From Ilex aquifolium (lineage: Eukaryota > Streptophyta > Magnoliopsida > Aquifoliales > Aquifoliaceae): DNA of 64,000 nt. The stretch lies in contig OX637402.1 of assembly GCA_951799425.1 (NCBI GenBank), positions 5,050,001 through 5,114,000 of the forward strand, in the 5' to 3' direction. The position numbers were made by a program, and so were the translations under genes. This document shows positions 10,655 to 22,614 of the stretch, one piece after another; within the stretch, counting starts at the first letter, position 1, and every line of letters begins with the position of its first letter. The notes under the pieces are model-generated. The model did not search any database, had not been told where the DNA came from, and saw only the letters and a program-made list of their open reading frames with translations.

Positions 10655-12329
10655 TGATTAGCATAAAACATTGCATATTTTATGCATCATTACATCCCTT
10701 TTTACACTTGCTTTTGAAGTTAAAATGAATGGAATGACACAGTTTGAGCTATTAATGAAGTTTCGGTATGATTGCAGATAAAAAGGCTTAAATGATGCTT
10801 GTTGAGCCCTCTCATGATACTTAAGATGAATGGAGATGAGGAGAATGCTTGACAATAGCTCAGGAGGTGGAAGAACCAAGAAATCAGCAAAACCAGGAAA
10901 AACCTACCAGTAGACCCTACCGATAGGTTTTGGCTACTGTCCTGCACCTATCGAAGAAATACTGGTATAGTTTGCCTACTTGAGTAAAATCTACTGGTAG
11001 GTTTTCCGCGATCTACCAGTAGGTTTTGTTGAATTGTGCCAGAATCTGAATCTCAAGCTCTGAAATCGTGGGGGTCCCACCAGACATTCTCCTACCTGCC
11101 CCTGCCACTCCTAACACCATGGACATCCCTCTTGCACCTCTTCTTGGACTTTTGGGATGCTTGATCATTAATGAGGAAAGATGAGAGAGAAGGTGCTGGG
11201 TGTGGAGACAAGGCCTGCACCAACCCTGTCCAGCCCATCCCTTTTCAGCCCCTAGGCATGGAGATCACGTCAGAGGGCTATAGCATCACTCCATGGACGT
11301 TTTTGTAGGGGGGACTCCATTATTATTGAGTAGGAGATATACATTGTGATATAGAGAGAGATAGAGAGAGTGCAAGGAAGAAGATGAATAGTGCTAGAGA
11401 GAGAAGTTAATGTTTTCCATTTTCTTTCCATACATTGCCTTGTAATCCATTGTAAGACTTTTCTAAGCTTTGTTTGAAGTCTTTTATGCTAGTTATTTCA
11501 AGTTGCTTTTAAGTTTAATCGTCTAGTCAAGCTTTTACCATTAATGCATTCATGTTCTTCACCTTCTTAGCTTAAAATGGGTAGTAAATGCATTCTCTTT
11601 TAGTTTATGTTTTCTTGCATTAACTTAGCTACAATCTTCATCTCTTTATAATGTCTTCTTATTATATTGTTGTCTTTACCTTAAGCATGAGTAGCTAAGC
11701 TTTTTAGTTGACTAATCCAAGGGAGACCTCCACTTGGGTATGCCATTACAACTCATTTTCTTTCCTCCTCTCAAAGTATGATGGCTCGGTTTGACTGAGT
11801 TGAGAGTGGATGCGGTTGTGAGTCTTTGATATCCCGTAGGCCTGGTCACGGGTTATGCTTGGATCCTCACTTCCATCTCGTCCCTAGCTTCCCACGAATC
11901 AATCGTACGTCTATGATCTATTGGAGGAAAGACTCGAGTTGTCTTGGCATCCCCATTGGAGTGAACCCTTCGGATTAGCCAACTCTTATTTTTCCATCTT
12001 AATTTCATCACAACACAAATCACAAACCAATTCCAAACAACAAAAGATTTTACACTTTTTTTTCACCAAAATCACCTTCTACATGATTCACATCCTTCCC
12101 TGAGGAGACGACCTTGGAGTACTCTCCAAGTAAAACACGACATACAAAAGTCTTCTTGTGCTTGGGAAGCATTTTTGTTCACTCACACATTTCATTTTCC
12201 ACCATTCCCTTGCCCTTTCTTTTGACATCATTCCAAGGGAGAGTGACACTCCCCCCTTTCACACATATATCATATATACCTTGAGGGATGATGTTAGGAG
12301 TTAGGAACAACAGGGAAATAAACCAAGCA
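10655..12329 (+). mobile_element. Solo LTR (Athila/Tat-type) inserted in A1 RT, TSD TTAGC
   Basis: A 1,675-bp sequence starts TGATTAGCATAAAAC and ends ACCAAGCA. It is flanked by perfect 5-bp duplications TTAGC at 10650-10654 and 12330-12334. The codons on either side join the RT reading of the host element, so this is a clean insertion. No PBS, polypurine tract or coding is inside, hence a solo LTR. A cluster of CTACCAGTAGG/ACCGATAGG boxes lies at 10908-11032. The GAGGAGACGACC sequence near 12102 is of a type I associate with Athila/Tat LTRs. Low-complexity GAGAGA at 11354-11368. Confidence 0.9.
10908..11032 (+). promoter_or_regulatory. ACCGGTA-like box cluster in the solo LTR
   Basis: Repeated partly self-complementary boxes: CTACCAGTAGACC, CTACCGATAGG, CACCTATCG, CTACTGGTAGG, CTACCAGTAGG. 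These are degenerate forms of a palindrome with core TACCGGTA. The cluster is in the upstream half of the LTR. No convincing TATA box was found behind it. Confidence 0.6.
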
Positions 12330-13702
12330 TTAGCCACACGCAAGTAGTACCCAAGAAATCGGGAGTCATGGTTGTTGCAAATGAGGAGAATGAGCTTATT
12401 CCAACAAGGGTGATCATAGGATGGAGAGTGTGTATTGATTACCGAAAGCTTAACTTGTGCACGTGAAAAGACCACTTTCCATTGCCATTCCTCGACCAAG
12501 TGTTGGAAAGAGTAGCTGGGCACCTATTTTACTGCTTCTTGGATGGCTACTCCGGGTACAACCAGATTGATATCGCATTGGAGGATCAAGAAAAGACCAC
12601 ATTCACATGCCCCTATGGTACTTTTGGCTACCGACGCATGCCATTTGGGTTGTGCAATGCCCCTGGGACTTTTCAACGCTGCATGATGGGAATTTTCAGT
12701 GATATGGTGGAGAAGATCGTGGAAGTGTTCATGGATGACTTCTCAGTGTTTGGGGATTCATTCGATGGATGTTTGGAGAACTTAGAGAGAGTTCTTGAAA
12801 GATGTGAGGAAAAGAACTTGGTCCTCAATTGGGAAAAGTGTCACTTTATGGTGACGCAAGGAATTGTGCTCGGGCATATCGTTTCGGCTAAAGGGATTGA
12901 GGTTGAAAAATCAAAGGTTAATGCCATTTCCAACCTCCCTACACCAAAGGTCATCAAAGATATCAAGTTGTTTCTTGGGCATGCTGGCTTTTATCGTCGT
13001 TTTATTAAAGACTTTAGTGCATTGGCCCGACCTTTGACCAACTTGCTTTCAAAAGATGTCTCATTTGTTTGGTCGGATGATTGTGAGGCATCCTTTAAAA
13101 AATTAAAGAACATGCTTATTTCACCTCCGATCATGCGACCACCCAAGTGGGACTCACCATTTGAGCTTATGTGCGATGCGAGTGATTACTCAGTCGGCGT
13201 AGTGCTCGGTCAAAGGGAGGACAAGAGACCTTATGTAATATACTACGCTAGAAAAAAACTCAATGAAGCTTAAATGAACTATACCACCACAGAAAAGGAG
13301 TTGCTAGCGGTAGTATTTGCATTGGATAAATTCCGGTCCTACATCATTGGTTCACCGATAGTAGTCTATACCAATCACTCTACTTTGAAGTATCTGTTGT
13401 CTAAGCATGATGCCAAACTGAGACTCATCAGGTGGATCCTCCTACTCCAAGAGTTCAACTTGACAATCAAAGACAAGAAGGGAGTGGAGAACGTAGTGGC
13501 GGATCATTTGTCCCGACTTGTGGTGCAAGAGGTAGATGAGTATATTTCTATCCCTGATTTTTTCCCTAATGAGCATTTATTTTCGATTCATTCTGTTTGT
13601 CCCTGGTATGCTGGCATATGTAATTATCTTGCTACAAGACAGATACCATCGCATTGGAGCTCGGAAGATAGAAGGAGGTTCATGGCGGATGTGAAGTACT
13701 TG
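12330..13702 (+). pseudogene. Athila pol, RT and RNase H (A1, continued)
   Basis: Coding resumes with VVPKKSGV, then GWRVCIDYRKLN and a TGA shortly after (LCT-stop-KDHFPLPF, about 12463). RT core follows: FLDGYSGYNQIDIALEDQEK, RMPFGLCNAPGTFQRCM, and active site VFMDDFSVFGDSFDG (about 12730-12760). RNase H begins at ELMCDASDYSVGVVLGQ (about 13165), with an in-frame TAA at 13271-13273 before MNYTTTEKELLAVV. It ends with KGVENVVADHLSRL (about 13510). Then comes the start of the integrase linker (WYAGICNYLATRQIP). At about 13702 the Athila reading is replaced by chromovirus RNase H. Confidence 0.9.
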
Positions 13703-15611
13703 GTAGCTTATGGTTCACGACAGTTGAAGAACCATGAATAGAAATATCCTACACACGACATGGAGTTGACGACCGTTGTCTTTGCCTTGAAGGCATGACG
13801 CCACTATCTGTACGGAGAGTAGTTTGAGGAGTTTTCCAACCACAAGAGTCTGAAATACATTTTCACGCAACGGGACCTCAATATGAGTCTGAAGTACATC
13901 TTCACGCAGCAGGACCTCAATATGAGGCAACGCTGGTGGATGGAGAACTTGGAGGATTATGACTTCACTTTGCATTACCATCATGGTAAGGCAAATATGG
14001 TGGTTGATGCACTCAGCCAGAAGTCACGGTGAGTCTTGACTAGTATAGCTTTCCGGGAGTGGCAGATGATCGAGATTGTGGGACAATTCGGGCTACACTA
14101 CAGGGATTAGGCTTAGGGTATTTTGGGAAGTCTAGTAGCTACCCCTTCCTTATTAAGCAGAGTGATCGAGTCCTAAGGGTAGAACACAGAGATATTGTCC
14201 ATCAAGGACTAGGTACAGTCAAGTACGGGTGATGAGGGCTGGGCTATTTGCGCTGATGACAGTCTTCGATTTAGGAGAAGGGTTGTGAATCCCCAGTCTA
14301 CGGATCTGAGAGTGGAGATCCTCAATGATTTTCATTGCTCCCATTTTATTGTACATCCTGGTGTTACAGAGATGTACCATGATCTTCACCGTCAGTATTA
14401 CTGGAGCAGGATGAAGAGACACGTCGAAGACTTTTTTAGTAGATGTCTCACATGTCAGCAAGTCAAGGCTGAGCACCAGAGACAAACAGAGTTGCTCCAA
14501 CCTTTGGAGGTGGCTAAGTGGAAGTGAGAACATGAAACTATGGATTTTGTGACCCACTTACCCCGGACTTCGTGTGGGTATGACATGGTATAAGTGATAG
14601 TGGATCGACTTACGAAGTCGGCGCACTTTTTGGCTACACAGATGACCTTCACACTGAAGAAATTATGTAGGTTATATATATGGGAGATAGTCCAATTACA
14701 TGGGGTGCCAATATCTACAGTATTGGATCAGAATCCCAGATTCACGGCACACTTCTGGGAGAGTTTTCAGAGAACTATAAGGACACAATTAACGATGAGC
14801 ACAACTTTTTATCCCCAGACGGACTATCAGTTGAAGAAGACCATCCAGACTTTAGAGGACATGCTTTGGGCATGCGTCTTTTATCTCAAGAGTAGTTAGG
14901 AGGAGCACTTACCATTATTGGAGTTTGCCTACAACAAAAGTTGCCAGACAAACATATAGACGACACCCTATAAGGCACTTTATGGGAGGTCGTATCGTAC
15001 TCGGGTATGTTGGACGGAGGTTGGAGAGAGATCCTCCACAGATCCGGATTTGATTAGGGACACCTCAGAGAATGTGGAATTGATACGGATGCGTCTTCTT
15101 ACGACTCAGAGCCGACAGAAAAGCTACGCTGACAAGCGACGGAAACCTTTGGAGTTTGAGGTTGGAGACCACATCTTCTTGAAGGTTATGCTTAAGAAGG
15201 GAGTGGTCAGGCTCAGAAAGTGAGGGAAGCTGTCGCCAAGGTACATTGGGCCCTTTGAGGTACTCGAGAGGTTTGGTACAGTCGCTTACTAGTTGGTGTT
15301 ACCGCCAAATCTATGCGGTGTTCATGCGGTGTTCCACGTCTCCATGCTTCGGAAGTACACTCCAGGTCCTACACATGTGGTGGATTGGGGGTGAGCTGGT
15401 TGTTGATGCAGATGAGACCTTTGAGGAGGGACCGATGCGTATCATGGATAGCCAAAATCAAATTTTGCATGGCAAGATTGTGAGGCTGGTTAAGGTGATG
15501 TGGCAGCACAGTGGTATGGAGGAGGCGACATGGGAGCGTGGGGACACTATCCGTGCTACCTATCCATTCCTGTTTGAGAATGGAGGTACATTTCTTGTAG
15601 TCATAAAGTAG
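13703..15611 (+). pseudogene. Tekay chromovirus pol 3' half: RNase H, integrase, chromodomain (T1)
   Basis: Starts mid-RNase H (VAYGSRQLKNHE, then FALKAxRHYLYGE). It contains a 39-bp tandem duplication encoding [26 protein letters not shown] (13847-13924). Integrase follows: HPGVTEMYHDLHRQYYWSRM with CLTCQQVKAEHQRQ (zinc-binding, about 14350-14480), VDRLTKSAHFL, the DQNPRF and YPQTD regions of the catalytic core, then GKLSPRYIGPFEVLERFGTV. The C-terminus (EEGPMRIMDSQNQ, VKVMWQHSGMEEATWE, about 15425-15540) is a chromodomain, which steers integration to modified histones. At least eight in-frame stops and shifts (for example 14525, 14592, 14894, 15221) make it non-functional. The polypurine tract and LTR follow directly. 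Confidence 0.9.
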
Positions 15612-15679
15612 TATATGACTTGTTGCATATGCACTTTGTTATATATACATACGTGTGTAATTTTGGGGACGAAATTCCT

Positions 15680-15694
15680 TTAAGGGGGGAAGAA
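15680..15694 (+). promoter_or_regulatory. Polypurine tract of T1
   Basis: TTAAGGGGGGAAGAA directly before the LTR start TGTAAAACCC. This is the plus-strand DNA primer site of the element, in the expected place after the chromodomain and GGACGAAATTCC. Confidence 0.85.
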
Positions 15695-16081
15695 TGTAAA
15701 ACCCAGGAAAATCAAAAATTTTATTAAAAAGGAAAAATGGTAATTAGTTGTTATGGTACGGATTAAAAACCTGAATTTTTTTAGAACTCGGATGACAAAA
15801 CAAACCTCACCGTTGAATTTGTCTCGCAAAATTTAGCTACCTAGTCAATTTTCGTCGAATTTCAAGACAGTCGAATTTATTGCATTTTATGAGATGGTCG
15901 GGTGTCGAGTGCCAAAAATAAACACGATCAAATTTTATTCTTGAAACCTAAAAAATAATTTAAAGTTAGTTCAATAAAAATATACTAAAATCAACAAGAG
16001 AAGAAATTTTATTGATTCGGGATAAAATTGGACCAATTGAAGCGAGACGTGTGTCGCAACAATGGCCAAGCAATTGATGAG

Positions 16082-16089
16082 TATAAAAA
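16082..16089 (+). promoter_or_regulatory. TATA box of T1 LTR
   Basis: GAGTATAAAAAGGG about 390 bp into the LTR, followed by an AG/GA-rich leader. S1 has TATAAATA in the same relative position. Confidence 0.6.
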
Positions 16090-16137
16090 GGGAAAAAAAT
16101 CAGATTTTCTCCCCATTCTTCAGCCATTTCCTGTAAT

Positions 16138-16169
<32 letters not shown>

Positions 16170-16821
16170 GATAGAAGAGAGAAAAACCAACTTCTCCACC
16201 TTCTTCCTTCCGATCTACGACAATCCAATCGTCAGATTTCTTCGGGCCAAGAATTAAAGTCATTCTATGCGACGAGAGCTACGAAACCATACCAACGATC
16301 GTGGTTTTCTTCAAAATCTCAAAGACGAGAATTTTGCGATAAAGCTTGGGAAGCTTATTTTGGATCCTTGGGACTTCTCCTACGCAGATATACACTACAA
16401 GAGGTAGAGTTCCTTTCCTAACTAAGTTTATTTCAAACCTATGGTTGAAATATGAAATGGGTAGAGTGATTAGAGATGAATTCTCTTGTTTAGCTCACAC
16501 CTAGTGTAGCTAGAATATGAAAAATGAGTATGAGAGTATGTTTAAACCAATTCTTGCATGAGTTGGGTTTGATAAGATTGCTTGGTTTGGATTTCATGAA
16601 ATGGATTGTTGGACATGCTATGTGTTTTCAATGTGCCTTATAGGTGTTTGATAAAATGCCTATGGAAGATTAAGTGTTTTATTTGAATTATAAATGTTAT
16701 AACATGCTTAGTGGTGTTGTGAAATGTTATTTTATGCTCAATGAAATAATTGAAATTTGAGGAATTGGATATGTTCATTATATGCCTTAGGATAGAATGA
16801 GCATCTGGTATGAATTACAAT

Positions 16822-19800
16822 TGTACATTAAATTGCACTAATAGCATTGCATTCGTGGAATTTTGACATGATTGTGGGTGTGTGTGCATGATTTTAATCA
16901 AACGCCATCCTTGGGGGGTTGATACGGGGCGAGCAAGGGAAGGCTGGACCTAGGTTCGAATGAGTCGCACGGGTTGCATTGAAAACAAGTGTTGGAGATA
17001 GCAAGAATGGATAGATTCTTTATCGGATGCAAGACTCGGTAATCTCGGATACGCACTCCCATTGGTATTGAGTTCATAAAGTCTGTCGATATACACAAAA
17101 CCGTTAGTGGAAGCCCATAGATGCCGTGTCGGTTAGGTGATCGTTGGTGGAAGTCCATAAATACCTACCCCAAGAAAGACGCAAGATTTTTATAAAGTTC
17201 TCATTAGCTGTCTAACATCAACGGCGGGGGCTTGGAATGCCTGGATGCACATGCATGGCATGACTTGTGTTATGGTAACCGGTGGAGGGCTCAGGTTGCA
17301 TTTCATGTGTGAGTTTCATCTCATGCCATGGCATGAAATAGTAGTATTCATTTATAACATGTATGTATTTAAATGGATGTTTGATGTGATAGAGTGCATG
17401 TGACATTTCATATGCATCTGGGTTGGGGAGTTGCCTCCTTAGGAGATACCCTATTGAGCGTGGCTCACCCTTTAAGGGGATATCTTTCAGGTGTTTGACA
17501 AGCTTCGGCGGATGGCCCTCACTTGAGCCCGTGTTGATAACAGAGCCGAGTTGTGGCTCTTAAATTACATTTTGTAATCCTATGTGTAATTTGTTTTGGC
17601 CATGTATAAATCACGTACAAACCTTGTATTTTGGAAAAATTAAGTAATGGGACATTATTCTTTTGCAAAATAACTGTACATTACAGTTGCATTTGCATTG
17701 GTAGCATCGCATTCGTGGACTTTTGACATGATTGTGGGTGTGTGTGCATGATTTTAATCAAACGACATCCTTGGTGGGTTGATACGTGGGCGAGAAAGGG
17801 AAGGTTGGACCTAGGTTCGAATGAGTCGCACGGGTTGCATTGAAAACAAGTGTTGGAGATAGCAAGAATGGCTAGATTCTCTATTGGATGCAAGATTCAA
17901 TAATCTCGGATACGCACTCCCGTTGGTATTGAGTTCATAAAGTCTGTTGATATATGCGAAACCGTTGGTGGAAGCCCATAGATGTCGTGTCGGTTAGGCG
18001 ATGGTTTGTAGAAGTCCATAAATACCTACCCAAGAAAGACGCAATATTTTTATAAAATGGTCATTGGCTGTCTAACATCAACGGCGGGGGCTTGGAATGC
18101 TTGGATGCACACGCATGGCATGACTTGTGTTATGGTAGCCGGTGGAGTGCTCAGGTTGCATTGCATGCGTGAGTTCCATCTCATGACATGGCATGAAATA
18201 GTAGTATTCATTTATGACATGTATGTATTTGAATGGATGTTTGATGTGATAGAGTGCATGTGACATTTCATATGCATCTAGGTTGGGGAGTTGCCTCCTT
18301 AGGAGATACCCTATTGAGCGTGGATCACCCTTTAAGGGGATATCTTTCAGGTGTTGGACAAGCTTCGGCGGATGGCCCTCACTTGGGCCCGTGTTGATAA
18401 CAGAGCCGAGTTGTGGCTCTTAAATTACATTTTGTAATCCTATGTGTAATTTGTTTTGGCCATGTATAAATCATGTACAAACCTTGTATTTTGGAAAAAT
18501 TAAGTAATGGGATATTATTCTTTTGCAAAATAATTGTACATTACATTTGCATTTGCACTGGTAGCATCGCATTCGTGGACTTTTGACATGATTGTGGGTG
18601 TGTGTGCATGATTTTAATCAAACGCCATCCTTAGTGGGTTGATACGTGGGCGAGCAAGGGAAGGTTGGACCTAGGTTCGAATGAGTCGCACGGGTTGCAT
18701 TGAAAACAAGTGTTGGAGATAGCAAGACTGGCTAGATTCTCTATTGGAAGCAAGACTCGATAATCTCGGATACGCACTCCCGTTGGTATTGAGTTCATAA
18801 ATTTTGTCGATATACGCGAAACTGTTGGTGGAAGCCCATAGATGTAGTGTCGGTTAGGCGATCATTGGTGGAAGTCCATAAATACCTACCCCAAGAAAGA
18901 CGCAAGATTTTTATAAAATGGTCATTGGCTGTCTAACATCAACGGCGGGGGCTTGGAATGCCTGGATGCACACGCATGACATGACTTGTGTTATGGTAGC
19001 CGGTGGAGGGCCCAGGTTGCATTGCATGTGTGAGTTCCATCTCATGCCATGACATGAAATAGTAGTATTCATTTATGACATGTATGTATTTGAATGGATG
19101 TTTGATGTGATATACTGCATGTGACATTTTATATGCATCTGGGTTGGGGAGTAGCCTCCTTAGGAGATACCCTATTGAGCGTGGCTCACCCTTTAAGGGG
19201 ATATCTTTCAGGTGTTGGACAAGCTTCGGCGGATGGCCCTCACTTGGGCCCGTGTTGATAACAGAGCCGAGTTGTGGCTCTTAAATTACATTTTGTAATC
19301 CTATGAAAATTTTTTTGGCCATGTATAAATCATGTACAAACCTTGTATTTTGGAAAAATTAAGTAATGGGACATTATTCTTTTGCAAAATAATTGTACAT
19401 TACATTTGCATTTGCACTGGTAGCATAGCATTCGTGGACTTTTGACATGATTGTGGGTGTGTGTGCATGATTTTAATCAAACGCCATCCTTAGTGGGTTG
19501 ATACGTGGGCGAGCAAGGGAAGGTTGGACCTAGGTTCGAATGAGTCGCACGGGTTGCATTGAAAACAAGTGTTGGAGATAGCAAGACTGGCTAGATTCTC
19601 TATTGGAAGCAAGACTCGATAATCTCGGATACGCACTCCCGTTGGTATTGAGTTCATAAAGTTTGTCGATATACGCGAAACTGTTGGTGGAAGCCCATAG
19701 ATGTAGTGTCGGTTAGGCGATCGTTGGTGGAAGTCCATAAATACCTACCCCAAGAAAGACGCAAGATTTTTATAAAATGGTCAATGGATGTCTAACATCA

Positions 19801-21975
19801 ACGGCAGGGGCATGGAATGCCTGGATGCACAAGCATGGCATGACTTGTGTTATGGTAGCCGGTGGAGGGCTCAGGTTGCATTGCATGTGTGAGTTCCATC
19901 TCATGCCATGGCATGAAATAGTAGTATTCATTTATGACATGTATGTATTTGAATGTATGTTTGATGTGATAGAGTGCATGTGACATTTTATATGCATCTG
20001 GGTTGAGGAGTAACCTCCTTAGGAGATACCCTATTGAGCGTGGCTCACCCTTTAAGGGGATATCTTTCAGATGTTCGACAAGCTTCGGTGGATGGCCCTT
20101 ACTTGGGCCCGTGTTGATAACAGAGCCGAGTTGTGGGACTTAAATTACATTTTGTAATCCTATGTGTAATTTCTTTTGTCCATGTATAAATCATGTACAA
20201 ACCTTGTATTTTGGAAAAATTAAGTAATGGGACATTATTCTTTTGCAAAATAATTGTACATTACATTTGCATTTGCACTGGTAGCATCGCATTCGTGGAG
20301 TTTTGACATGATTGTGGGTGTGTGTGCATGATTTTAATCAAACGCCATCCTTGGTGGATTGATACGTGGGCGAGCAAGGGAAGGTTGGACCTATGTTCGA
20401 ATGAGTCGCACGGGTTGCATTGAAAATAAGTGTAGGAGATGGCAAGAATGGCTAGATTCTCTATCGGATGCAAGACTCGATAATCTCGGATACGCACTCC
20501 AGTTGGTATTGAGTTCATAAAGTCTGTCAATATATGCAAAACCGTTGGTGGAAGCCCATAGATGTCGTGTCGGTTAGGCGATCGTTGGTGGAAGTCCATA
20601 AATACCTACCCCAAGAAAGACGCAAGATTTTTATAAAATGGTCATTGACTGTCATCAACGGCGGGGGCTTGGAATGCCTGGATGCACACGCATGGCATGA
20701 CTTGTGTTATGGTAGCCGGTGGAGGGCTTAGGTTGCATTGCATGCGTGAGTTCCATCTCATGCCATGACATGAAATAGTAGCATTCATTTATGACATGTA
20801 TGTATTTGAATGGATGTTTGATGTGATAGCGTGCATGTGACATTTCATATGCATCTGGGTTGGGTAGTTGCCTCCTTAGGAGATACCCTATTGAGCGTGG
20901 CTCACCCTTTAAGGGGATATCTTTCAGGTGTTGGACAAGCTTCGGCGGATGGCCCTCACTTGGGCCCGTGTTGATAACAGAGCCGAGTTGTGGCTCTTAA
21001 ATTACATTTTGTAATCCTATGTGTAATTTTTTTTGGCCATGTGTAAATCTTGTACAAACCTTGTATTTTGGAAAAATTAAGTAATGGGACATTATTCTTT
21101 TGCAAAATAATTGTACATTACATTTGCATTTGCACTGGTAGCATCGCATTCGTGGACTTTTGACATGATTGTGGGTGTGTGTGCATGATTTTAATCAAAC
21201 GCCATCCTTGGCGGGTTGATACGTGGGCGAGCAAGGGAAGGTTGGACCTAGGTTCGAATGAGTCGCACGGGTTGCATTGAAAACAAGTGTTGGAGATAGC
21301 TAGAATGGCTAGATGCTCTATCGGATGCAAGAATCGATAATCTCAGATACGTACTTCCGTTGGTATTGAGTTCATAAAGTCTGTCGATATACGCGAAATC
21401 GTTGGTGGAAGGCCATAGATGTCCTGTCGGTTAGGCGATTGTTGGTGGAAGTCCATAAATACCTACCCCAAGAAAGACGCAAGATTTTTATAAAATGGTC
21501 ATTGGCTGTCTAACATCAACGGCGGGGGCTTGGAATGCCTGGATGCACACGCATGGCATGACTTGTGTTATGGTAGCCGGTGGAGGGCTCAGGTTGCATT
21601 GCATCCGTGAGTTCCATCTCATGAGATGCCATGAAATAGTAGTTTTCATTTTTGACATGCATTTATTTGAATGGATGTATGTTGTGATAGAGTGCATGTG
21701 ACATTTCATATGCATCTGGGTTGGGGAGTTGCCTCATTAGGAGATACCCTATTGAACGTGGCTCACCCTTTAAGGGGATATCTTTCAGGTGTTTGACAAG
21801 CTTCGTCCGATGGCCCTCACTTGGGCCCGTGTTGATAACAGAGCCGAGTTGTGGGTCTTAAATTACATTTTTTAATCCTATGTGTAATTTGTTTTGGCCA
21901 TGTATAAATCATGTACAAACCTTGTATTTTGGAAAAATTAAGTAATGGGTCATTATTCTTTTACAAAACAAATGA
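16822..21975. repeat. Tandem array, six copies of about 860 bp, within the T1 LTR
   Basis: The marker TTTTGACATGATTGTGGGTG recurs at 16861 (first bases variant), 17721, 18581, 19440, 20301 and 21158, giving spacings of 860, 860, 859, 861 and 857 bp. Copies are nearly identical by eye. Each holds the same string of LTR landmarks: GTGTGTGCATG, AAGAAAGACGCAAG, GGCATGACTTGTGTTATGG, CCTTAGGAGATACCCTATTG, CTCACCCTTTAAGGGG, TATCTTTCAGGTGTT and GTAATGGGACATTATTC. The corresponding sequence is single-copy in S1 and S2. The array is therefore a local amplification of an LTR segment, not an independent satellite. The recurring 62-68 codon frames inside it are by-products. Confidence 0.95.
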
Positions 21976-22051
21976 ATGAAATAGATGTTGAATGAGTTAT
22001 TGGGTTAAAAGTGGGATTTTGTAGAGTTTGGGAAAAATCTGGGCTCTAGAT

Positions 22052-22285
22052 ATCGGTACCTTACAGGTACTTGGCATCTAGAGAGATTAGGTACCGGTAC
22101 CTAGGCTCACAGGTACCAGTACCCCGAAGACAGTAGACTCAGGTACCAGTACCTAGGCTCACAAGTGCCGGTACCTCTCTGTCGAGGGCCCAGGTACCTG
22201 TACCTAAAAACCAGAGGGCTCAGATACCTGTACCTGGAAACCAGAGGGCTCAGGTACCGGTACCACATACCCGAGGTATCGGTAC
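22052..22285 (+). promoter_or_regulatory. GGTACCGGTACC box array in T1 LTR
   Basis: At least eight imperfect copies of the palindrome GGTACCGGTACC (variants GGTACCAGTACC, GGTACCTGTACC, GGTATCGGTACC), spaced by short text such as TAGGCTCACA and AAAACCAGAGGGCTCA. It lies between the conserved LTR segments GGGAAAAATCTGGGCT and CTCAGAAATCAAATTTT. Role unknown. Confidence 0.85.
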
Positions 22286-22614
22286 CTCTTCTCAGAAATC
22301 AAATTTTAAATGTAACATTGTTGGGCCTTCATATCTTGGGCTCTTTTCATTTGGATGATGTAAATGAATGAATATTTAATTTCTAATGTTGGAGTTTGGA
22401 CCTTGGAATGATCCTATGAGAAATATATAAACAAATTATGTGTTGGGTAGTGCTCCCCTATAGAGGTGACTCTGCCCGGATTCTGTTTTGTTACGATCCC
22501 GATAAATGGGTTGTAACGACGTGGTATCGGGTTATACGGTACTCATGGGTATTTCTATGGGTTGATGGGTGATCAACGAGTTGAGAAATGACCCCTGAAT
22601 TTTGGGGCATCACA

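Larger units (their letters stand above)
15695..22614 (+). mobile_element. 3' LTR of Tekay element T1, expanded to 6.9 kb
   Basis: Begins TGTAAAACCCAGG after the polypurine tract and ends GGGGCATCACA next to a minus-strand Athila protease. It is colinear with solo LTRs S1 (2,441 bp) and S2 (2,023 bp): promoter (TATAAAAA 16082-16089), GA-rich leader (16138-16168), splice-donor-like AAGAGGTAG (about 16400), the GTGTGTGCATG segment, CTCACCC then TTTCAGGTGT, a box cluster, and the CGGGTT...GGGGCAT end. The extra length comes from six tandem copies of an internal segment of about 860 bp. The 5-bp flank on the right is TTATC; its partner is lost with the 5' half of the element. Confidence 0.85.

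Noticed and set aside
16898..21715. Recurring 62-112 codon frames in the 860-bp array (for example MSHALYHIKHPFKYIHVI)
   Set aside because: They recur only because the DNA repeats. They have no recognisable domain, begin inside non-coding LTR sequence, and are disrupted in some copies.
22052..22285. CRISPR-like array
   Set aside because: Units are palindromic, irregular in spacing and lie inside an LTR of a plant retrotransposon. There are no cas genes and spacers are not unique 30-bp segments.
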